From Desulfatitalea sp. (lineage in GTDB: Bacteria > Desulfobacterota > Desulfobacteria > Desulfobacterales > Desulfosarcinaceae): a DNA stretch of 9,525 bases. The number at the start of each line of letters is the position of its first letter. Within the stretch, counting starts at the first letter, position 1. The notes under the pieces are model-generated. The model was not told the DNA's origin. It did no database searches and worked only from the letters and a program-made list of their open reading frames with translations. The translations under genes and the position numbers were made by a program. The stretch lies in NCBI GenBank assembly GCA_013041835.1, contig JABDRH010000530.1, forward strand, positions 1-9,525. The letters run 5' to 3'. Of this stretch, positions 1 through 5,807 are shown in pieces.

Positions 1-655
1 CCGCGTAACGCGGGCAGTGCTCGGGTGCTTCGATGGCGACCGAGGTAAGGGTATGAATGTCGTCCTGGACCGGGGGCAAGGCCGGCAACGGCGGCTGAAC
101 GGCAAGCCCCTGGATGGCGGCCACTTCCCTGGCGATGCCCAGAAAGCTCAAGCAGTCGGGACGGTTGGGGGTCAGACCGATTTCGATGACCGCATCCGAC
201 AACGCCAGGGCTTGGTTGAGGGGTTGGCCGGCAACGGTACCGTCGGGCAGTGCCATGAGCCCGCCCGTGTCATCTCCCAGGCCCAGCTCTGCGGCGCTGC
301 AGAGCATGCCCCCGGAACGTACACCCCGAATGACGCCTTCAGCCACGGTTGCCCCGCTGGGCAGTTCAGTGCCCGGCAGCGCCAGCGGTACCAGCATGTT
401 CTCGGCGGCATTGGATGCCCCGCACACCACTTCGTAAACATGCTCGCCTGCCGCCACCTTGCACAACCTCAGCCGGTCGGCATTGGGATGAGGGGCAATT
501 TCAAGGATGTGACCCACCACCACCTTGTCCAGGTAGGCGAAGCGCTCCTGAACCGCATCCACTTCGAGCCCGACCATGGTCAACCGGTGGGTCAGTTGAT
601 GCACGTCCATCGTGATGTCGACATATTCACGAAGCCAGTTCAGACTTATCTTCAT
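1..655 (-). CDS. pheT: Phenylalanine--tRNA ligase beta subunit, N-terminal part (partial)
   Basis: This is the N-terminal 218 codons of the PheRS beta subunit, the partner of PheS in the cytoplasmic alpha2beta2 enzyme that charges tRNA(Phe); the rest lies beyond the left edge. The reading frame starts at ATG 655-653 with MKISLNWLREYVD, the typical PheT opening. Next comes the tRNA-binding OB-fold (EMAP-like) domain at about residues 40-150, with VVGHILEIAPHPNADRLRLC, VVCGASN and GVRSGGMLCSAAELGL. The start of the B3/B4 editing region follows, with EIGLTPNRPDCLSFLGIAREV. There is no strong Shine-Dalgarno sequence before the ATG, but the start matches the family. It lies 113 bp after pheS on the same strand, the usual order. 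The identification is firm; only the missing C-terminus limits the description. Confidence 0.97.
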   Translation of the reverse strand, partial: MKISLNWLREYVDITMDVHQLTHRLTMVGLEVDAVQERFAYLDKVVVGHILEIAPHPNADRLRLCKVAAGEHVYEVVCGASNAAENMLVPLALPGTELPSGATVAEGVIRGVRSGGMLCSAAELGLGDDTGGLMALPDGTVAGQPLNQALALSDAVIEIGLTPNRPDCLSFLGIAREVAAIQGLAVQPPLPALPPVQDDIHTLTSVAIEAPEHCPRYA

Positions 656-768
656 TGTTCAACTTTCAATGACATTCCGGTTGGTTGTCTTGCATGCGCG
701 TCATCGCGGCACAGGGTGGCTGCCAATGAACGATGCGTACAACCGACCCTTGGACATTGGTTTTCAGG
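656..768 (-). other. pheS-pheT intergenic spacer
   Basis: This 113-bp spacer is rather long for two genes whose products form one enzyme. It holds an imperfect inverted repeat, 679-688 against 739-748 (9 of 10 pairs on the transcribed strand), separated by 50 bases. Only two very short minus-strand reading frames are present (about 12 and 18 codons), and neither looks like a conserved product. No T-tract follows the repeat, so I do not call a terminator. Confidence 0.4.
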
Positions 769-1794
769 CTAAAACTGCCGTAAAAACCTGATGTCATTCT
801 CAAAATACTTCCGAATATCATCCACGCCGTACTTGAGCATGGTGATACGCTCCACGCCCATGCCGAAGGCGAAGCCGGTGACGCGGCGGGTGTCGTAGCC
901 CACGTTTTCCAATACGGCCGGATGTACCATGCCCGAGCCGAGGATCTCCAACCAGCCGGTCTGGGAGCAGACGCGGCAGCCGGTACCGCGGCAGATGACG
1001 CACAAGATGTCCACCTCGGCGCTGGGCTCGGTAAAGGGGAAGAAGCTGGGCCGAAAACGCACCTTGATCTGCTCGTCGAACATCTGATGCACAAAGGCGG
1101 TAAGGGTGCCCTTCAAGTCGCCGAAACAGACCCCTTCATCCACCAGCAGGCCCTCCACCTGGTGAAACATGGGAGTATGGGTCAGGTCCGAATCGCAGCG
1201 GTACACCTTACCGGGTGCGATGATGCGCACCGGCGGCTGCCGCTTTTCCATGACCCTCGGCTGGGCGGGCGAGGTGTGGGTGCGCAATACGATGTCGTCG
1301 GACACAAAAAAGGTGTCTTGCATGTCACGGGCCGGGTGGTCCTTGGGGAAATTGAGCGCTTCGAAGTTATAATAATCGCTCTCCACTTCGGGTCCCTCGA
1401 CGACTTCGAAGCCCATACGGGTAAAAATATCGCAGATACGCCGGGTAATCCGGGTCAGAGGATGCAGTCCGCCCGGCGCGGCACTGCGTCCGGGCAGGGA
1501 AACATCGAGTCGCTCGAGGTGTTGAGCACCGGCCGCAAGGCGCGCCAGGGTCTCCCGGCAGGCGGTATCGATCTGCTGCTTAACCTGGTTGGCTTGTCTG
1601 CCTGCCGCCGGCCGCTCTTCAGCCGGCAGGTTGGCAATGGTGCGCAGCACCTGGGTCATGACACCCTTGCGGCCCAAGTACCTGGTGTTCAGCTCCTGAA
1701 CATCTTCAGCGGTGACAGCGGTTTTAATCTCATTCAGCGCCTGGGCGCGAATTTCATCCAAGCTTTGGTGTGCGATACTTTGTTCCACGCTCAT
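769..1794 (-). CDS. pheS: Phenylalanine--tRNA ligase alpha subunit
   Basis: PheS is the catalytic alpha subunit of PheRS: it activates phenylalanine with ATP and esterifies it to tRNA(Phe) in the cytoplasm. The 341 residues are full length for the bacterial family. The N-terminal coiled-coil tRNA-binding arm covers about residues 1-95. The class II synthetase core follows: motif 1 near GFEVVEGPEVESDYYNFEAL (129-148), motif 2 around VYRCDSDLTHTPMFHQVEG (197-215), and motif 3 at GFAFGMGVERITMLKYGVDD (307-326). A309 corresponds to the alanine that shapes the Phe pocket in E. coli PheS (A294). A four-cysteine knuckle (C265, C268, C273, C276) sits before TGWLEILGSGMVHP, as in Bacillus-type PheS. 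The start ATG 1794-1792 fits the family length, though its ribosome site is weak. The gene lies downstream of rplT and upstream of pheT. Confidence 0.98.
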   Translation of the reverse strand: MSVEQSIAHQSLDEIRAQALNEIKTAVTAEDVQELNTRYLGRKGVMTQVLRTIANLPAEERPAAGRQANQVKQQIDTACRETLARLAAGAQHLERLDVSLPGRSAAPGGLHPLTRITRRICDIFTRMGFEVVEGPEVESDYYNFEALNFPKDHPARDMQDTFFVSDDIVLRTHTSPAQPRVMEKRQPPVRIIAPGKVYRCDSDLTHTPMFHQVEGLLVDEGVCFGDLKGTLTAFVHQMFDEQIKVRFRPSFFPFTEPSAEVDILCVICRGTGCRVCSQTGWLEILGSGMVHPAVLENVGYDTRRVTGFAFGMGVERITMLKYGVDDIRKYFENDIRFLRQF

Positions 1795-1830
1795 CTTTGC
1801 TCGCAGCTATAGGCAAAGAAAATGCAGTAT

Positions 1831-1889
1831 CGGTCGTTGCATCTTCTTCATCCCTTAAATAAATCGCGGCCGTTGGCATGCAACGACCG
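1831..1889 (-). promoter_or_regulatory. 12-bp perfect inverted repeat upstream of pheS (possible attenuator)
   Basis: The sequence at 1831-1842 is perfectly complementary to 1878-1889, leaving a 35-nt loop, in the untranslated gap between rplT and pheS. In the minus-strand transcript this forms a 12-bp stem ending 36 nt before the pheS ATG. The bases after it (ACTGCATTTTCTTTGCC) are only moderately T-rich, so it is not a classical intrinsic terminator. E. coli pheST is controlled by leader-peptide attenuation, but no phenylalanine-rich leader peptide is visible here. A regulatory role is inferred from structure and position only. Confidence 0.4.
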
Positions 1890-1904
1890 CTCGTGGGCGA
1901 ACAT

Positions 1905-1932
1905 ACCCCGCAGGGTGATAGGCCGGCGGGGT
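1905..1932 (-). terminator. Small GC-rich hairpin after rplT (weak terminator candidate)
   Basis: A perfect 7-bp stem (1905-1911 with 1926-1932) encloses a 14-nt loop, about 50 bp after the rplT stop. No T-run follows on the transcribed strand, so strong factor-independent termination is unlikely. It may protect the 3' end of the mRNA or pause the polymerase before the larger inverted repeat at 1831-1889. Confidence 0.25.
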
Positions 1933-1980
1933 GAGGGTGCCGGGCAAGACGCGTAGGGTGCGCTGGCTCGGCAGTCGGCA

Positions 1981-2331
1981 TCAGGCCTGCTGGCCGGCCA
2001 ATGCCGCGATCTTGGAAAACCCGGATGGATCTGAAACAGCCAACTCGGCCAGCACCTTGCGGTCCAAAGCCACATCGGCCCTTTTCAAGCCGTTGATAAA
2101 CCGGCTGTAAGACATGTCGTTGATGCGCGCGGCGGCATTGATGCGCGCGATCCACAGCCGGCGGAAATCGCGTTTGCGCTGACGGCGGTCGCGATAGGCA
2201 TAATTAAGCGCCTTGTCCAGCGAGTCGGCGGCTGTACGAAACAGCTTGCCGCGGCCGCCGCGGAATCCCCGGGCCAGCTTAAGTACCCTTTTACGGCGTC
2301 TGCGGGCTTTATATCCTCGTTTAACACGCAT
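1981..2331 (-). CDS. rplT: 50S ribosomal protein L20
   Basis: L20 binds 23S rRNA early in assembly of the large ribosomal subunit. In several bacteria it also represses translation of its own operon. The 116 residues match the family length. The N-terminus is the very basic rRNA-binding extension ([20 protein letters not shown]), followed by [13 protein letters not shown], then the helical core with [26 protein letters not shown] and [12 protein letters not shown]. The start ATG 2331-2329 has a strong purine-rich ribosome site (GGAGGAGG) about 10 nt upstream. It lies 15 bp after rpmI on the same strand. The nine bases between its Shine-Dalgarno sequence and ATG (gcaacgacc) recur in the rplT-pheS gap. 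Confidence 0.98.
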   Translation of the reverse strand: MRVKRGYKARRRRKRVLKLARGFRGGRGKLFRTAADSLDKALNYAYRDRRQRKRDFRRLWIARINAAARINDMSYSRFINGLKRADVALDRKVLAELAVSDPSGFSKIAALAGQQA

Positions 2332-2346
2332 GGTCGTTGCCTCCTC

Positions 2347-2544
2347 CTACCCATTGGGCAGCAAGCGCCGGATCTCACGCATGTCACTGCGTTTGATCAA
2401 CTGGGCCTGCCGCAAGGCGCGTTTGCGCTTGGTGGTCTTCTTGGTTAAAATGTGGCTGGCGTGGGACTTGGAAAAGGCATATTTACCGCTGCCGGTTTTC
2501 CGAAACCGTTTGGCCGCCGCTCGGTTGGTTTTGATTTTAGGCAT
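2347..2544 (-). CDS. rpmI: 50S ribosomal protein L35
   Basis: L35 is a small basic protein of the large ribosomal subunit. The product is 65 residues, the usual length, beginning [20 protein letters not shown] and continuing through [20 protein letters not shown] to the ending [11 protein letters not shown]. These are diagnostic of the family. The reading frame is open 27 codons further upstream, but ATG 2544-2542 is clearly the true start: it gives the conserved MPKIKT terminus and has an AGGAG ribosome site about 8 nt before it. It sits between infC and rplT in the standard order, 15 bp before rplT and 169 bp after infC. Confidence 0.98.
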   Translation of the reverse strand: MPKIKTNRAAAKRFRKTGSGKYAFSKSHASHILTKKTTKRKRALRQAQLIKRSDMREIRRLLPNG

Positions 2545-2602
2545 GCTGTCGCTCCTGTTCAACTTTCGCCTGCACGAGCCCTTAGGGCCGCAAATAAATA
2601 TC

Positions 2603-2623
2603 GGCGCGGGATTGACCCGCGCC
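2603..2623 (-). terminator. GC-rich hairpin between infC and rpmI (terminator or attenuator)
   Basis: A perfect 8-bp stem, GGCGCGGG (2603-2610) paired with CCCGCGCC (2616-2623), has a 5-nt loop. On the minus-strand transcript it is followed by GATATTTATTTG, a partly U-rich tail. This resembles a leaky intrinsic terminator lying after infC and 58 bp before the rpmI start, so it could lower or condition ribosomal-protein expression relative to IF-3. The T-tract is interrupted, so termination would probably be incomplete. Confidence 0.45.
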
Positions 2624-2713
2624 AACAGCTCAACTCTAAATGAAAACGCCTAAGCCGCTTCGTTGCCGCTGCCAGTCCCACGTACAGCCCATTGGGGGGA
2701 ACAACAGGCAGAG

Positions 2714-3250
2714 CTACTTAGGTGATAATACCATGATCATGGTGCGTCCTTCAAATTTGGGTAGTTGCTCCACCACCGCGATGTCTTCCAAGGCGATGGC
2801 GATGTGTTCAAGCAACTCCCGGCCACGGCCGGAAAGGGCGATCTCCCGTCCTCTAAACATGACCGTGACTTTGACCTTGTCCTTACGTTCCAGGAATTTT
2901 TTCATGTGGCCCAGCTTGGTCTGCAGATCATGCTCGCCGGTTTTGGGCCGCACCTTGATCTCTTTGATCTGAAATGTGGTCTGTTTTTTCTTGGCCTCCT
3001 GCTGCTTTTTGGTCTGCTCATACTTAAAGCGACCATAATCCATGATCTTGCAAACCGGCGGATTGGCGGTGGGCGAAACCTCCACCAAGTCCAGTCCGAA
3101 TTCGGAAGCAGCTTGGAGGGCCTCCCGGATCGGCAATATGCCGAGCTGATTGCCATCCGGATCAATGACGCGCACTTCCCGGGCACGAATGCCCTGATTC
3201 AACCGTGTACGCTGGCCTTGACTCTCCTTGTCAGATCTAAAATGAGCTAT
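2714..3250 (-). CDS. infC: Translation initiation factor IF-3 (rare ATA start)
   Basis: IF-3 binds the 30S subunit, prevents subunit joining and rejects non-canonical start codons during initiation. The N-domain carries IRAREVRVIDPDGNQLGI and DLVEVSPTANPPVCKIMDYG. A lysine-rich linker helix follows (YEQTKKQQEAKKKQ), then the C-domain with IKEIKVRPKTGEHD, VTVMFRGREIA and GRTMIMVLSPK. No ATG, GTG or plausible TTG gives a full N-terminus. The TTG at 3202 has no properly spaced ribosome site and would cut off the RTRLNQ segment that aligns with the family's RxRxN. An in-frame ATA at 3250-3248 lies 7 nt after AGGAGG (3263-3258) and gives 178 residues, close to the usual 180. E. coli infC starts at AUU for autoregulation, so the ATA start fits. 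It is the first gene of the infC-rpmI-rplT-pheST run. Confidence 0.93.
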   Translation of the reverse strand: MAHFRSDKESQGQRTRLNQGIRAREVRVIDPDGNQLGILPIREALQAASEFGLDLVEVSPTANPPVCKIMDYGRFKYEQTKKQQEAKKKQTTFQIKEIKVRPKTGEHDLQTKLGHMKKFLERKDKVKVTVMFRGREIALSGRGRELLEHIAIALEDIAVVEQLPKFEGRTMIMVLSPK

Positions 3251-3257
3251 GCTAACA

Positions 3258-3263
3258 CCTCCT
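3258..3263 (-). promoter_or_regulatory. Strong ribosome-binding site of infC
   Basis: The minus strand reads AGGAGG, followed by seven bases and then the ATA codon of infC. This perfect anti-16S match is the main evidence for choosing ATA 3250-3248 as the infC start. The first two bases of AGGAGG are the last two of the TAG stop codon of the short leader ORF. Confidence 0.8.
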
Positions 3264-3363
3264 AGACTTCGGGTTGGATCGTCTCATGGTCCTGCTGCAT
3301 GTCAAGAATCGTGTAGCCGGCTGATTTTAGACGATTTTCCAGGACTTTGGCTTTAGACTCCAT
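3262..3363 (-). CDS. Putative 33-residue leader ORF upstream of infC
   Basis: A short open frame runs from ATG 3363-3361 to TAG 3264-3262, encoding 33 residues (MESKAKVLEN, then RLKSAGYTIL, ending ETIQPEV). The peptide is hydrophilic with a likely amphipathic first half, and I do not recognise it. Its stop overlaps the AGGAGG of infC and ends 11 nt before the infC ATA, a layout expected for translational coupling. Against it: the ATG has only a weak ribosome site (TTGAG), and a possible -10 box lies directly before it, which if used would start the RNA at or just inside the ATG. It may be a regulatory uORF, a small protein or chance. Confidence 0.4.
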   Translation of the reverse strand: MESKAKVLENRLKSAGYTILDMQQDHETIQPEV

Positions 3364-3366
3364 CTC

Positions 3367-3393
3367 AATATATAAACACCGGCCCAATTGCAA
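3367..3393 (-). promoter_or_regulatory. Possible sigma70-type promoter for the infC operon
   Basis: On the minus strand TTGCAA (3393-3388) and TATATT (3372-3367) resemble -35 and -10 boxes, within an A/T-rich patch that stands out from the GC-rich surroundings. The 15-nt spacer is shorter than the usual 17, so the match is weak. Its position between the deaminase stop and infC is right for the operon promoter. Confidence 0.3.
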
Positions 3394-3455
3394 GTAAAAA
3401 ACAGCGTTTTACCTTTTTTGCCGGCGGACCGTTCGTTTGGGTGACCCGTGCCGTC

Positions 3456-3971
3456 TCAGTTGGGTTGGTCCAATGTGTATTCGGCCAACAGGCTGTCGTT
3501 CCAGTAAGCGGTATGCGGCCGCCTGAAATAGTCTTGAAACAGAACCAGGCTCTGCCTGCGGCAAACGCCGGGCACCACGTTGATCGGGTTGTCGCGGTAC
3601 AAAGCAGGCAGCAGCGTACGGTTACAGCGCGTGCCGCCCCCCATGGCATCCTCGTATGCGTAAACCACGGTGCCGATACCGCTGATCAAAATCGCCCCGT
3701 AGCACATCAAGCAGGGTTCCAGGGTGGCATAAAGGACCATCCCGTCCCGATCCGGCGCCGGGTCCAACGCCTCCACTTGGCGTAAAGCCAATATTTCGGC
3801 ATGATCGAGTTCGCTGGGCACGCTCTTTTGGGTATTGATGCGTTCACCCCGGGCAACGACCCGCCCTGCATGGGCCACCACACATCCCACAGGAAATTCA
3901 TCCTTGTCAAGGGCGCGGCGGGCGATGGCCAGGGCGAGCTGCATGTATGTTTCATGGTCCGGCAATGTCAT
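3456..3971 (-). CDS. TadA-like zinc-dependent nucleoside deaminase
   Basis: This 171-residue protein belongs to the cytidine/deoxycytidylate deaminase superfamily, enzymes that hydrolytically remove the amino group from a nucleobase. The zinc site is complete: H57 and catalytic E59 in DHAEILALR, and C87 and C90 in LYATLEPCLMCYGAI. The N-terminal half (MQLALAIARRAL, EFPVGCVV) is also typical. It differs from the tRNA-editing TadA in several ways. It has LDHAE rather than the common TAHAE, a different stretch after the zinc site (AYEDAMGGGTRCNRTLLPAL), and a C-terminus without the usual TadA signature. The substrate, whether tRNA adenosine or a free base or nucleoside, is therefore uncertain. 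Its ATG overlaps the TGA of the upstream gene (ATGA), indicating one transcript and coupled translation. A 205-bp gap separates it from infC. Confidence 0.88.
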   Translation of the reverse strand: MTLPDHETYMQLALAIARRALDKDEFPVGCVVAHAGRVVARGERINTQKSVPSELDHAEILALRQVEALDPAPDRDGMVLYATLEPCLMCYGAILISGIGTVVYAYEDAMGGGTRCNRTLLPALYRDNPINVVPGVCRRQSLVLFQDYFRRPHTAYWNDSLLAEYTLDQPN

Positions 3972-4531
3972 CTCTTATCTTTCCAGGTGCATACGGTATC
4001 ATCGCAAGGGCATCGATCATCCACTTCAAAAGCCATTAATATACGCGCTTCCCGTTCGGCGCGGTGCGGATCGACCGTTTTCAGGGGCTGGTCGGACAAC
4101 AGTTCCTGCAACCGAAGCCTTGCCGGGATGGCCTCAAGTCCATGGGCCGTTACCTGGCCGGTCGCCCCGTCCAAGATATCGGCCGTTTCGCCGTTGGTGA
4201 CTACCACTACTGGAATTTGATGACCAGCGGCCAATCGAGACATGGCCAGGGCCGGACGGTGCCGGGTGACCAGGGAGCCTGGGCCGTAGTGGATCAGCAG
4301 CGCGGCGCGACCGCCGATGGTAATGATGTAGGTCGCCGGCACACGGGCGCATTTGCCATCCACCCGCACCTCGATGGGCTGCTGCGGCGTGATTTCAGAC
4401 CGCCGGTAGCCCTTCTGATAGACCAGCAACCGGGCCATCAGTTGCCGATAGCGCTCATCATGGGTGTCGTCGATGGTACGGCCGGTGATCAAGTCCGTCA
4501 GCCGGCCCAGGATCAAGTGATGATCGTTCAT
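3968..4531 (-). CDS. HsdR N-terminal-domain-like protein with degenerate nuclease motif
   Basis: This is a 187-residue soluble protein with no signal peptide or membrane segment. The central part (YRRSEITPQQPIEVRV, then GRAALLIHYGPGS, then IPVVVVTNGETADILDG) resembles the N-terminal domain of type I restriction HsdR subunits (HSDR_N_2 type, PD-(D/E)xK fold). At the positions where the nuclease has Asp and Glu-x-Lys it has VPATYII and IHYGP, so catalytic activity looks lost. Three cysteines cluster near the end (C174, C176, C181). ATG 4531-4529 is chosen; a TTG at 4540 would add three residues and is possible, since neither has a good ribosome site. It is coupled to the downstream deaminase by an ATGA overlap and is transcribed away from dgt. 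No methylase or specificity gene is nearby, so it is not part of a complete type I system. Function unknown. Confidence 0.8.
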   Translation of the reverse strand: MNDHHLILGRLTDLITGRTIDDTHDERYRQLMARLLVYQKGYRRSEITPQQPIEVRVDGKCARVPATYIITIGGRAALLIHYGPGSLVTRHRPALAMSRLAAGHQIPVVVVTNGETADILDGATGQVTAHGLEAIPARLRLQELLSDQPLKTVDPHRAEREARILMAFEVDDRCPCDDTVCTWKDKR

Positions 4532-4707
4532 GATAGTCAAACATCACCGCCGGTTGCGCCCTTGCCATCGCCCGATTTCTATATATGCTCAAGTTTTGCT
4601 TGAGGTTTCGGGCACGATGGTTTCAGACTTGCCTAGCAGACAGGAATGGGGTACCAATGAACAGCATTATAAATGCACTGTATATCACATGCACTGGCGG
4701 CTGTTAA
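4532..4707. promoter_or_regulatory. Divergent intergenic region (HsdR-N-like gene / dgt)
   Basis: This 176-bp region separates two divergent genes and must contain promoters for both directions. It is more A/T-rich than its neighbours, with -10-like patches CTATATATG (4580-4587) and ATTATAAAT (4667-4674), but I cannot pair either with a convincing -35 box. A 6-bp inverted repeat CTCAAG/CTTGAG (4588-4604) could be an operator site. It has no T-tract and is too short to call a terminator. Confidence 0.4.
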
Positions 4708-5802
4708 ATGAATATCGTATCAGACGCGACCGCCCACCGGCACACTATGACCCTACGCGAAGCGTTCGAAAAGCGAGAAACCAATTTCATGTCACCCCAT
4801 GGGTGCCCCAGCGCCCGCTCCAAAGGCCGGGTGCATGGTGAAGCAGATTGTCCCATCCGCACGGTTTTCCAAGTGGACAAAGACCGCATCCTCTACAGCA
4901 ATGCCTTTCGCCGCTTGAAACACAAAACACAAGTGTTTCTCAATCCCTCCGGCGATGAGTACCGCACCCGCCTGACCCATACTCTGGAGGTGGCTCAGAT
5001 CTCCCGCACCATCGCCCGGGCCATGTTCCTTAACGAGGATCTGGCCGAGGCCATTGCCCTGGGCCATGACCTGGGGCATACGCCCTTCGGCCACGGCGGC
5101 GAGCTGGTGCTCAAGGAGATTTTCTCGGAGGCCTTTTCTCATCAGGCCCAAAGCCTGCGGGTGGTGCAGGTGCTGGAAAACTTCGGCCATGGGCTCAACC
5201 TCACCTTCGAGGTACGCGATGGCATCGTCAAGCACTCCAAGGGTTATGGCAAGATCATGCCCGACGATCCCAAGGAGTTGCCCCTCACCATGGAAGGACG
5301 GATTGTTCGTGTCGCCGACATCATGGCCTACTTGAACCACGACCTGGACGATGCCGTTCGCAGCGGCGTCATCGTCCACACCGACATCCCCAGGCGCTGC
5401 CGCGAGGTGCTGGGCCGCACTCACGACGAACGCATCACCACCATGATGACCGACCTTATCGCCCGGACCCGTTCGGAAAACGAACAGTTGAACCTCAACA
5501 TGAGCGATCGGGTCTATGGCGCGATGGGCGAGCTGCGCCAATTCCTATATGACCGCGTCTACCGCTCGCCCATGGTGCACAACGAGTTCGTCAAGGCCAA
5601 AAAAATCATGTCCGAGCTGTACGCCCACCTGCTCTCCGACGAAGCCTTGCTGGCCAAGGAGTTAAAAAAAATGCGTCTGCCGGCATTAAAAAGCAACGGC
5701 CAGAGCAAAGAACGCATGGTGTGCGACCTGCTGGCCTGTATGACCGACCGGTATGCGCTGGCGCTCTATACCCGCATCTTTTTTCCGGCCCAAATGAGTT
5801 GA
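4708..5802 (+). CDS. dgt: Deoxyguanosinetriphosphate triphosphohydrolase family protein (HD domain)
   Basis: This enzyme family hydrolyses dNTPs to deoxynucleoside plus tripolyphosphate and so tunes the cytoplasmic dNTP pool. The 364 residues show the family marks: DKDRILYSNAFRRLKHKTQV (57-76), then H91 in RTRLTHTLEVAQ, the metal-binding HD pair H120-D121 in GHDLGHTPFGHGGE, SHQAQSLRVVQVLE, EVRDGIVKHSKG, and the fourth metal ligand D212 in ADIMAYLNHDLDDA. All HD ligands appear intact, so the enzyme is probably active. The preferred dNTP cannot be read from the sequence. ATG 4708 is used; ATG 4747 (MTLREAFEKRE) gives the N-terminus I expect from relatives and may be the true start. It leads a plus-strand series, with the first YkgJ gene starting 5 bp after its stop. 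Confidence 0.94.
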   Translation: MNIVSDATAHRHTMTLREAFEKRETNFMSPHGCPSARSKGRVHGEADCPIRTVFQVDKDRILYSNAFRRLKHKTQVFLNPSGDEYRTRLTHTLEVAQISRTIARAMFLNEDLAEAIALGHDLGHTPFGHGGELVLKEIFSEAFSHQAQSLRVVQVLENFGHGLNLTFEVRDGIVKHSKGYGKIMPDDPKELPLTMEGRIVRVADIMAYLNHDLDDAVRSGVIVHTDIPRRCREVLGRTHDERITTMMTDLIARTRSENEQLNLNMSDRVYGAMGELRQFLYDRVYRSPMVHNEFVKAKKIMSELYAHLLSDEALLAKELKKMRLPALKSNGQSKERMVCDLLACMTDRYALALYTRIFFPAQMS

Positions 5803-5807
5803 ACACG

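Noticed and set aside
922..1812. Plus-strand ORF of 296 codons opposite pheS
   Set aside because: It is a shadow of pheS, which has all PheRS alpha-subunit motifs; the plus-strand product matches nothing I know and has no ribosome site.
1848..1904. 18-residue minus-strand ORF before pheS as a phenylalanine leader peptide
   Set aside because: It contains only two phenylalanines, not adjacent, and the hairpin after it lacks a proper T-tract, so classical pheM-type attenuation is not supported.
3394..3418. A/T-rich palindrome (AAAACGCTGTTTT region) as a terminator for the deaminase gene
   Set aside because: The stem is almost all A-T and therefore weak; the T-run alone does not make a convincing intrinsic terminator.
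3968..4531. Type I restriction system
   Set aside because: Only a short HsdR-N-like domain is present; there is no helicase part and no hsdM or hsdS nearby, and the nuclease residues appear replaced.
4588..4604. CTCAAG/CTTGAG repeat as a terminator
   Set aside because: The stem has only six pairs with no T-run on either strand, and it lies between divergent genes where no terminator is needed.
4792..5541. Minus-strand ORF of 249 codons opposite dgt
   Set aside because: It is a shadow of the HD-domain dNTPase; the composition reflects the antisense of GC-rich codons.
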